Assembly (NCBI RefSeq): GCF_002160985.1
Contig: NZ_NFLQ01000016.1
Span: 1 to 64,000 of the forward strand
Source: Lachnoclostridium sp. An118
GTDB lineage: Bacteria > Bacillota > Clostridia > Lachnospirales > Lachnospiraceae
Direction of reading: 5' to 3'
DNA: 64,000 nt
Of the stretch, positions 15,801 through 27,800 are shown piece by piece; the first letter of the stretch is position 1, and each line of letters begins with the position of its first letter. The notes under the pieces were generated by a model. The model saw only the letters and a program-made list of their open reading frames with translations, was not told where the DNA came from and made no database searches. Both the position numbers and the translations under genes were made by a program.

Positions 15801-18800
15801 GCTACGTTTGAACTCTATTATAAAAATGGGGAAAAAGGAACTCTGACAAAATATGGCGACAGCAGCTATGAAGTGTCAGCCGGGAATCCCCTTACGATCA
15901 GAGACCTGCCAAGGACAGAAGGCAGTGAGGACAGATACTACTATCTTGTGGAGACAGAACTGCCGGAGGGCTACGGCGCGTCACAGGAGGATCTGTCCGG
16001 GAACAATGCGGCAGAGCGGACGACAGTGACGATAAACGAGAAAGAACTGACAGCTTACGGTCCCTTTAACTTCACGGAAGAGATGAAAGAAGGATCCGGA
16101 GTTGTGCTGGCCCAGGATATTACCATTGCCAATGTGGAACAGAAGGTTCCAGTGGTGGTAAAGAAGGAGAACAGTTACACACATTCGTTTGTGGCCGGCG
16201 CGTCCTACACGGTCTCTTTATATGATAAGAAGACAGGTGAAAAAGGGCAGACTGTCATCGGGCAGAGGGAGATTACAGATGCAGCCGGATCTCTGGCGAA
16301 GCTGGACCCGGGAGCGACTTATATTGTTGAGGAGACAGTAACGCCTGTCGGTTATCACAATGTAACCGATGCGGATGATCTGATCATAGACCTTACCGAT
16401 GTGACAGTGGACACAGGCACTAAAGGCAGGGAAGTCACCATCAAAAATGAGCCGGATCCTACCATGACGGTAGAGAAGGTAAAGGTAGACGCGGCAGGGA
16501 AAAAGACGGATCTTACAGGTGTGGAATTTGAAGTGTACACGAAGAATGCTGATGGTTCCATGCAGCCTGCGACAGGATATGACGGCAAGAGTCTGTCCCT
16601 TACAGCAGGAGGGGCAGCCCTTCAGCTCCCGGCAGGCCAATACTATCTGAAGGAAGTGGTGCCGGAAGACAATCCGAATCAGATCCTGGATCCTTCCCGC
16701 CACAGTAATTTATATGCGAAAGAGGATGGCGTCAGCGTCGATGGCAGCTTTTACTTTGGACCTTACGAAGTGAAACAGCAGCAGGCTGTCAATGACCTGG
16801 GTACTATTACGAACTACTCAGACAAGGGTGCTGTCCAGGTTAGGAAGTACCGGGCAGCGGTGGGCAGCGGCGCGAAGGTAGAACAGGACGGCGCCACCAT
16901 CGGAATCTTTACAGAGAATGCAGACGGTGAGCTGGAACGTGTGGCCAGTGTGAAAAGCGCCGACGGTGGTATTGCGGAGTTTAAAGATATCCCCATTTAT
17001 GATGCGGACGGAGATAAGATCAAGTACATTGTAAAAGAGATAGAAGCCCCTGCCGGTTTCACAGTGAGTGAAGAAGAGTTCCAGGTTGAACTGGAAGCAG
17101 GAAAGACGGTGACTACGGATACAAAAAAGGCTCCTCTGGAGTTTGTCAATCAGCCGGTGACATCCCTGACTGTGACGAAATCCTACTATAATATGTGGGA
17201 GCATGCTTTTACAGGCAAGTCGTATGCGCTGCCCGGAACAGTCATTGCCCTCTACCAGAAGGAGAGAGAAACGTATACGTTTAAAGAGACACAGGTTGCG
17301 GATGAGGACGGAAGAGTCACATTCAACGGCCTGACCCAGAAAGACGAGTATGTAGCCATAGAGGTGCGGGTGCCGGACGATGACGCCTACACCTATCTGG
17401 AGCCCAAGGGCAAGAAGGCGTATCTGGATCCGGATTATCAGGAAGATAAAGACCTGCCACCGGAACTTACTGCGTCAGAGCTTGCAAATTACAGCTATGT
17501 GACAAAAGCAGCCAATCCATCTGACGTTCCGGAGGGGGCGCAGTCGGGAGAACTTATCAATGTCGAGAACTGGGCGCAGCTCAGAGTTGAAAAATTTGCG
17601 ATAGAGACACAAGATACAGAGACCACAGATATCGGGGAAAGACGCGAAATCAACAACGCTGAGTTCACCCTCTATCGGCAGGTGCTGGATGATGTAAGCG
17701 GCATTGAGGATACAGACAGGGTGCTTACATTTGATTCAGCCGACTGTACAGTGGTAGGCAGCTACACCAGCGGTACTTTCTATGAGGATAAGGAACGTCA
17801 GGACGGCTGGTTCAGCACGGATATTCTGAAGTCTGCCAACAACGTGGTGTACTGGCTGGTGGAGACAAAGGCTGGCATTGGTTCTGAGATTATCCCGGAG
17901 AACGCTGTCACCCTGATCAAGAGGGAGGGCACAAAGTATAGCAACAACAGCATGTACCAGCTTGTGGATGATGAGGGAAATCCGGTTGGAGATCCGGTGC
18001 TATGTACAAATGAGGATACATACCATGATAATAAGGTTACAGAGGATGTGGCGGTAGAAAACAAACCTCTGTACGGAGAGGGAGGCGGTATGTTCTCCAC
18101 GGTGCGTATTGCCAAGTGGGCAGGAAAATACAATGACACAGGAGAAAAGATACACGAATATACACCTCTTGGAAACGCTGTCTTTGAGCTGTACCTTGCC
18201 GATAAAGAAGGCCGTCTGTACGAATCGCTGGGTGAGATGACCACCGGACTGGACAATACGATCCAGGAGGATGAGCCGCAGGGAGACCTGGACGCACTGG
18301 CCTCCTCCAGGATGTTTGAGTGGACGGATCTGCAGAAGGACTATGCGGAGAGGCTGGAGAATCCAGATATATGTACAGTAGACAAGGATGGAAATGTCTA
18401 TGTGCGGGTAGCCATTGTAGAGAAGGATGTGCCTACCGGATACATGGCAGACAAGGATTGCTGCTATATGTACATGTACTTCCAGAACGTGCCTGGGAAG
18501 GTGACGGAGATTTTCAATGACGCGTACTATGTAACGGGCGATCAGACGGAAGAGAAGGTTCCGCTTGCAGAGGATCAGAATGACATCCAGTGGGCGCTGT
18601 ATCCTACCAGAGAGAATGGAGATGGCAGCTATGGGCTGGTTGCTGGTGTAGGTGAGACCAGCAAGTACCGGCTGGTAAACTGGCCGGTGGACGCCTTTGC
18701 AGTGACCGTTCAGAAATACGGATATGAAGTGCAGGAGGACAACGAGGGATATACGTCTCAGCAGCTGGATGAATACTATTTCTCCGGCGCGCACACGGAC

Positions 18801-21800
18801 CGCGTGGGGCTGCCGATGGTTATGCGCCTGGACCGTCTGCAGGACGGAAAGTGGACGCCTTATAACTATGACGGCAACACGCAAAGCGGGCAATTCACCA
18901 CGGATGCATCCGGCAGATACGTGTTCCGCAACGGATTGCGGCTGGGCAGCTACCGCATCGTGGAGGTGAGAAGCGCGTCAGGATATGAGGATCTGGTGAA
19001 CCAGTACGAGATGATCTATGACGGCAGCACGCCCCAGGGAGCCAGCGGGGAGAGAAGTGCTCAAGCGTACTACTTCAATGTGACGGCGGACAACGTGGAT
19101 GTCAGCATGTACAACCCGAAGAAGGTTGAGCTTGATATCCGGAAAACGGATGTAGGCGGAACTACAAACCTTTCGGGCGTAACCTATACGCTGATACAGC
19201 AGGATGGTTCGGGTAAGGTGACAGCTACCACGGACAACAGTGGTAAAGCTTCCCTGGAAGGTATCGGAACCGGCACCTATAAACTGACCGAGACAGGCAG
19301 CCAGACGCACTCCGGCAGCTACTTCAGCGAGTATTTTGAAGCTACGTACGGAGGAAAAGCACTGAATAACCTGGTGAACGGGGATGGGCTTTTCCTGGGA
19401 TACACGGTTCAGTCTGAGCCAGAGCCGGGAGAGAAAAGCGGACTTATTGTGACGGAGAAAAAAGATCTTTCCAGCTATGGACTGGATGCAGGGCTGTCCC
19501 TTGATATAGAGAACCCCCGGAAGGGCGGATTTACGATTCAAAAGACGGATAAGCTGACAAATGGACCTCTGAAAGAGGCGCAGTTCCAGGTGTCCCATCA
19601 GAAATTCACAGGATGGGGCGGAGATCAGGCGTTTACAGATACAGGATGGTCAGAGCCTGTGACCTACACAACAGATGAAGATGGTACCTGCCAGGTAACC
19701 GGACAGGAGCCGGGACTGTACAGGATAAAGGAGACAAAGGCTCCGGGCGGCTATGACATTACGGATTCCGCTTTCAGATATTTTGTCATTACCGGCGGCA
19801 TGGACATCGGAACAGTGACACTGGGCGCCCAGGAAGTGACAATGAAAGATCCTAAGGAATCTCTTGCCTTCAAGGACAGCAAACAGGTACACCTGACAGT
19901 TACAAAAAAGATCAATAAAGGAGAGCTTTCTGTAAGCGGCAGCAGTGCATTTACATTTGCATTATATAATGAAGCTAAAACGCAGATCGACACGATAAAG
20001 ATAACCTCTGTTGATGGAGGAGATGTCCAGGGTACTTTCAAGGTGGGACTTAGCCAGGGCGGAACTTATTATCTGAAAGAAACAGGCATACCTTCCGGCT
20101 TTGCGTTTGAGTCCCTGGAAGGGACAGCAGGACTGACACTTACAGAGGAAGAAGATGGCTATTACCGGTTTACAGTACCGGAAAGCAACAGTAATCTGGC
20201 AGTGACAGCGGTCAACAGGTACCTGCAGGCAGAAGTGGCTGTACTGAAAGTAAATGGAGAGACAGGAGAGCGCTTAAGCGGCGCGGATTTTGCCATCTAC
20301 CGGATGAACGGCCAGGAGCAGGGAGAAAAGCTGGATGTGACCTTCACAGAGGATGTGGAGAATCAAGGCGTGTACAGGGTTGTGGTTCCTCTTTCTGCTA
20401 ACCAGAGCGAGACATTCCGCATCTACGAGACAAAGCAGCCGGAGGACTATCTTCTGAACAGCCAGCAGCATGTGGAGGTGACAGTAGGACCCGGAGAAAA
20501 GCAGCAGGCACCTGTATGGAATGCTAGCTATGCCAATGATAATGATGAGATGCTGGCCGAAAGGATCTTCCCCAACTACAGGGGGGCCTACATTGATCTG
20601 ACAAAATATGACAATGTACATGATTCCAAGGATGCAGCGCCCCTTGAAGGAGCCCGGTTCACACTCTACCAGTATAATGAGGATTCGGGTACATGGACGG
20701 CCAGCGCTGACGATGTGACCAGCGAGGATGGAACGCTGCGCTTTACCGTGACAGACGGTGAGATTTATGCTGTGGATGAGACGGCCATGCCGGCGGGGTA
20801 TAACGGAGCCGGACTGGAAGGCGTGTGGACGGATCTGCAGGATGAGAAAGTGGAGGCACAGCAGATAACAGTAGCAGGTACTGGAGGAGAGCCGGAGACA
20901 GCAACCGTGTATCCGGTCAACGGCAGTGAGCCGCTGGAGGCAGGACGGTCTTACCGGTATAATGCCTACAATATTCCGCATGTGCCCATGGAGATCCGGA
21001 AGCAGAACGTGGATGGAAGCGCTCCGGCGCCTACGGCCACAGTCTCTGTCTATGAGATGCCGGATGGAATGTCCGATACACCGGATCGGGCGGCAGTGGA
21101 AGAGCTGCTCGCAGACGGGTCAGCACTGCTGAACGGAGTAGAAGTTGATCAGTTCTCGAAGGATAAGGACTACACTTACGCAGAGGATCCCAGACTGCAG
21201 ACAACTTTTGTGGCAGGAAAGAGATACCTTGTAGTGGAGACGGACAGCAGTATATCCCAGATCCGGGACGACAGCAGTGTCACCTGGTACACAGTAGTGA
21301 AGTACCCGGAAGGCACACGGGCCGGACAGACCGCAGTGCTGAAAAATATAAACGGAACAGCGGATCTTACGCTGGTAAAGAGTGCGGAGCAGGCAGAATA
21401 CACGAGCCTGTTTACCCAGGGGGCGGATATTACCTACACCATTACTCCTTCTGTAAATAACACATATCCTCTGCACGAATTTGTCCTGGAGGATACAGGG
21501 CTGGAAGCCTATTATGAGGATGGCAGCCAGGAGTATCAGCCGATGGGAGAGGGAACGCTTGATGATCAGTATTCCATCACCAGTGTCACGGTGGGACAGT
21601 CCAGCCATGACACAGGAGCGTATAAGGAGCCCGGAAATGACACTATCTATGCAGAAGTGACATTTAAAGGATTTGACGGGAAGACATACGAGATGGCACC
21701 TGTAAATGTAAGCCAGGGCGCTGCGACTGTGCAGATGCCGGGAGATAAGGGCAGGGCAGAGAGCTTCTCCATCAGATACTATTCAGAAGGCATCGCAAAA

Positions 21801-24800
21801 GCTTCGGATAATGCTTATGTGCTGGGAACAGACTTTAATCCGGGACCTGTGACGGCCAGAGTACAGGTGCAGAAGCAGGAGGGCGGACCGGATGCCCACG
21901 CGATCGCCATGATCCGCAACAGTGCAGACAGTACGCTGAAGTACTATACATGGACCGGGGCGGGTGCAAGAAACGATACGCCTGAAGAAATAACACAATC
22001 TGCAGATGCGGATGTAACCTTTAAAGACCAGACAGCGGCTCTTGTAAGTGTGACAAAAGAGGCGGATACGGCAACTGTGAGGCTGGAGGATACTGTAACC
22101 TACAGTCTGACACTGGAAAATAAAAGTACACTGACAGCGGAGGAGGCGACCATGAGGGAACCGTTCCTTGTGGATCTTCTTCCACAGGGAACTACATGGG
22201 CGCGCACAGATGATGAGTACGGCGTGACGTTAGAGGCAGGCAGCACAGGTATTACGTTGAGCCATACAAGGAGCCAGAGCCATGACGGCGAGACCGCGGT
22301 GTTTATATACATGAACGGAAGTCTGGAGCCGGGAGAGCAGGTGACAGTCAAGATCCAGGTGAAGGCAGAGAAGGAGGTTGTAAGCTACGGCCCGGATCTG
22401 AATAACTATGTGCTGGCCGGCAGCGATGAAAAAGGAGAAGCAAGTGTGGATAATCCGCGGGCGGCGTCCTTCAAAAATGAAAATGGAAAATGGCCGGAGA
22501 GCGTGGATACTGTACTTAGTTCCCTGCCGCAGGACAGAAGAGATGATCTTAAGCAGATCCTGGGAGAGAGGAAGGAACATGGCTTCGTGTCTGCCGGGAA
22601 CACACTGACGTGGAATACAGGCAGTGAAATGCAGATCGTCAAATCCGGATACGGAAATGTCAATGCAGAAGCGGGATACAGTTCTACGACCCTCTCCACT
22701 ATTACGAACGAGGGCGGTCTGATGCACTACAGGCTCACAGCGTCCAATACCAATGAACAGGACGGGCGTACAGATATCAGCTTTGTGGATGTGCTCCCGG
22801 AGGTGGGAGACGAGACGGCCAACAATGCTGACAGAGACAGCGCCTGGTCGCTGGATCTGAAGGAGGTAGCGAGCGTCTCTGTAATAGATGAGAAGGGGGT
22901 TGCGACACCGGTACCTGCCGATAAATACAAGGTATACTGCTACACCACGCAGGGACCCATCGCATCATATACGGACATTTACAATGCGGCTAAGGTTATT
23001 AAATATGCTACAGAGACGCCTCCGGCCGGCTGGTCTGAAGGAATACCAACGGATCCGGCAGCACTTTCAGATGTGAGAGCCTTTATCGTGGCAGTGAGCG
23101 ATGAGTTAAAGCTGGGGGCGCAGGAGAGTCTTGTTGTTGAGTATACTGCGGTTGTAAACAGCGGAGAAGGCTTTGACAGCGACGACCTGACACTGAATGC
23201 CTGGAACAATGCAGTAAATACATGTGCCTGTCATTACAGTAGCTACAGCTTATCTGTGGAAAACCCGGTTCCATCACCGGCATCCGAGATCATCGAGTCC
23301 AACGCTGTGTCCACCACCATCGTGCCGGAAGGCGCAAAGGTAGGCGGCCATGTATGGATTGACAAAGATAACGATGGCCTGTGGGAAGAGGGAGAGGATA
23401 TAGCTGATCTGTCAGGCGGCAATCGTCTGATTCAGGATCTTCTGGATAAGATGGTAGTGCAGCTCTACACCTATACAGGAACATCGAACAGCTCCTCGGA
23501 CACCACGTCTTATGTAAAAGGCTCACAATGGGGAGGGTATTTTGAGTTCGGAAAGGAGAATGCTGACCCGGATGATCCAATGGGAGGCCTTCTCACACCG
23601 GCGGGACGTAAGAATGTATCTGATGACACTCTCTATCCGGATAATGTGCTGGATCCGGCCCAGTTGAAGGGAACAGCTCCTGTCACTTACACCATCGGGG
23701 CAGATTTCCAGAATGCCAAAGGAAAATTTGAGGTCGCGAAGACGCTCAATGTGCGCAGGATGTCCTTCCAGCCGGGACACATACCAGATGATCATAAGAC
23801 AGACAACAACTTTACCTACCAGAACTCCAGCGCAGTATCCGAGCGGTTCTACCTGTGGTCGGGAAGTGAGACTTACGATACGACAAAGGATATTGGTCTT
23901 GTACCATACCGTGACCTGGAGATCACCAAGGTGGCGGATGACGATCCAAACGAGTTTATCGAAGGCGCACAGTTTACTGTATACGGCCCCTTTGACGAAA
24001 AGGCTGAAAGCTATGAACTGAACGAAAAAGTCGGTACTTATACAACAGACTCAGACGGAAAGGTCACAGTGCCGAACCTCCTCTGGTACAAAAAGTACAT
24101 CATTGTGGAAACCGGAGCCGATGCCGGCAGTGAGGCGGAAGGCTACCTGCTGACCGGTGCGACAGGGAAGGCAACTGTCCCGGGAACAGACATTGAAAAT
24201 CTGGAAAATGAGAAACCAGCCTGGGTGCTGGGCGTGCCGACAGCCGAGAAAGAGGATGCGCTGGATAAGATGACCGTAACCAATAAGCGCCAGACAGAGG
24301 TTCAGCTCACTGCTTCCAAGAAGCTGATGATGAATGGACAGGAACAGAAACTTGAGGCAGATCAGTTTACGTTTGAACTGCTGGACGACGATGGGACAAC
24401 GGTGCTTGATACCAGGAAGAATGATGACGAAGGAAAAGTCATCTTTAAAAAGCTGATTCTGGAAGGTGCAGGAGAGAGGATCTACTACATCCGGGAGAAG
24501 ATAGAAGGAGACGATCCAAAAGACGGTATCACCTATGATACATCACTTTACAAAGTGACAGTGAATGTACAGTGGGATGCGGAACAGAATAAACTGGTGC
24601 CGGAGATTACCTACGAAAAGCAGGCGAAAGATGAAACTAAGTGGGAGACGGCTTCAGATGTAACTTTTGAGAACATCTACAATGCCACGGGAAGCCTGGA
24701 CCTGACTGCAGCAAAGACCGTCAATGGTGAAAAGCCCCAGGAGGCAGAAGCGGGAAGATTCAGCTTTACACTGTTATCCGGCGCAGATACGCCAACTGTA

Positions 24801-27800
24801 AACCAGACGAAATATAATGACGCTGATGGAAGGGTAACATTTGACCCGATCCAGTATGACACAGACGACATCGGTCAGACCTACACCTATACGGTCAAGG
24901 AAGGGACGGTTCAGGCAGATAGTGGACTGGCAGATAACTATACACCGGATGGAGCGGAATATACGGTTACAGTTACAATCAGTGATGCAGGAAAAGGAAA
25001 GCTGAACGTTGACAAGACGATCACGAAAGATGGTAAAACAGTAGAAGACATCACCTTTAACAATACTTATACGGCATCTGCATCCTGGACGCCCGAAGCT
25101 TCCAAGATCCTTACCGGAAGAGATATCACTAACGGGGAGTTCTCCTTTGAGGTGCTGGAAGGAACAGATGTAGTGTCCAGAGGAAGCGTATCTGCGGGAA
25201 CAGCCGGACAGACGGCAGCCATTAACTTTGACTCCATAGAGTATGACATGGACAACGTGGGAATCCATACCTACACAGTGAAGGAGACCACGAAAAATGG
25301 AAACGGCGTCACCGTAGATACGAACAGGTATGAGGTGACAGTCACAGTCAGCGACAACCGGAATGGAAGCCTGGGAATTACAGCAGTGTATCCGAAAGGC
25401 GGCATTACTTTCAGCAACAGCTATCAGGCAGAAAAAACTTCTTACGAACCTAAAGTGACCAAGACAGTGACCGGACAGCAGATGCCGGCCGGCGGGCAGG
25501 AATTTACCTTTACGCTGAGTCAGATAGACGGACAGAATTATGACGGTGTGACCATGCCGGCCAATGCGACTCTGAAGCTGAAAGCGGAGAGTACGGGAGT
25601 GCAGGTGAGCGGAAGCTTTGAAGCCATCACCTTTGCGAAAGCAGGCAGCTATCAGTTTAAGATTGAGGAAGAAGCCGGAAACGCTGCAGGAGTCACATAT
25701 GATCCGGAAGACTGGATCCTGACCGTATCGGTGAAGGATGATCTCACAGGAAATCTGTACATTGATACGACAGAGACCATCTATCAGACAGAGGACGGCG
25801 GGGCCGGCGATGATGCCGCCGCGGCATTTGAGAATATCTACCAGCCGCAGAGTACACCTCTTGCACTGAAGGCAGTCAAGACTGTGACGGGCAATGCGAT
25901 GCCTGGAGCAAAGGACTTTACCTTCCTTCTGGCGGCAGGCGGAACCTATACGGGAGACCAGCTTGAGATGCCGAAAGACCTGACAGCGACGGCCCATGTG
26001 ACAGAGACAGGAACACCTGTCGAAGCACTGTTCCAGGAGATTACATTCAAGCAGGCAGGCGAGTACAGCTTTACCATTACGGAGCAGAAGCCGCAGTCCG
26101 GACAGGAAGGTGGTTACCACTATAGTGATGCTAGATGGAATGTGGTTGTGAAAGTAACGGATGAGGCAGGACAGCTTAAGGCGGAAGCCACATACACCTG
26201 TGCTGATGAAAGCAACCAGACTGGAGCGGCCTTTGAAAACAGATATAACCCGGAGGACGCGCCGTTCACACCAGAGGTGAGGAAGACGCTGAACGGATAT
26301 GAAGACCTTCCGGGCCAGACAGACTTTACCTTTACACTGACAGCAGCAGAGGATAATCCGGCTGGAGCGTCCCTTGAAAATGGAAAGAGTATCACTACAA
26401 GCCTTCCAATGACAGCACAGACAACAGAGGGCAGGGGTACAGCTACCTTCGAGGAGATCACCTTTGACAGAACCGGCATTTACACATTTGCGATCAGCGA
26501 AAATGGAACAGACGGCAAGGGATTTGACTACGATGAGACAAAATGGACGCTGACAGTGACGGTGACAGATGACAATGGAACCTTGAAAGCGGAAGGAAGC
26601 TACGCTCCCAAAGACGGAACGGCCAACGATGAGGCGGCAGCTTTTACAAACAGCTATACAGTAAAGGAAATTCCGTACACACCAGAGGCCGTGAAACAGT
26701 TCACTGAAGACAGTGCGGACAGACCGCAGAATAAAGAGACCTTTACCTTTACGCTGAAGCAGGCAGATGGAAACAGAGAGGGCGGAGCGGTATTTACCAA
26801 TGGAGAAGAAGCTCTCAAAGCCTCTGTCACGGATGCAGGCAAAGCAGCCTTTGACGGACAGATCACCTTTAAGAAATCCGGACAGTACAGCTTCCTGATC
26901 ACAGAGGATGTGCCGGATACGAAGTCCTACAACTATGGCTATGATGATACAAAATGGACGCTGCAGGTGAAGGTGATGGACAAAGAAGGACAGCTTACAG
27001 TCGAGTCTGTCAGCTATACAGCCGATGACGGCAGAACAGGCGACGGGCAGGCAGTCTTCAGCAACAGCTACAAGGTAGACCCCACAGCTTATGCACCCCA
27101 GGTGGAGAAGACAGTGACAGGCGCGGATATGCCTGACGGCCAGAGCTTTACCTTTGATCTGAAGAAGATTGAGGGAGAAAGCTACGAGGGAGTGACCATG
27201 CCGCAGGGACAGCCGGGAAGCAGCATCCAGATTAAGACAGACAAGACCGGTGAGAGCTATACAGGTAAGTTTGGCGAGATTGGGTTTGCAAAAGCAGGCG
27301 AGTACAGATTTGCCATTACAGAGCAGGATGATACAGCAGACAGCTATCCGGATGAGCATTACGGATTTGGATACGACAAGACAGAGTGGACACTGACCGT
27401 GACAGTGGAGGATGTGGGTGGAAAGCTTGACGTGACCAGCACGGCATACGAGTCCAGGGACCATGAGACTTCTGAGACGGAGGCATCTTTTGAGAACAGC
27501 TATCAGACAGAGCCCACAGACTATGCGCCGGCGGTTGTGAAGACGCTTTCAGATGACAGCGAGCCTACGCCGGCAGATGAGACGTTTATCTTTACTCTTA
27601 CAGGAGAAGAGCAGGACGGAGCGGTTCTCCCGTCTGATACAGAGGCGGAAGTGTCCGGGGAAGGCACGGCCCGGTTCGACAACATCCACTTTACAAAGGC
27701 AGGCAGGTACAGCTTTACCATTAAGGAAAAACCAGGCAGCGCCGAAGGTTATACCTATGATCCTGCGGAATGGACACTGACTGTGACAGTGGACGATCTG

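Noticed and set aside
24774-27464. 896-codon minus-strand open frame opposite the Spy0128-like repeats
   Set aside because: A shadow of a repetitive coding array: Cys/His-rich, repeating with the domain period, and without a start signal.
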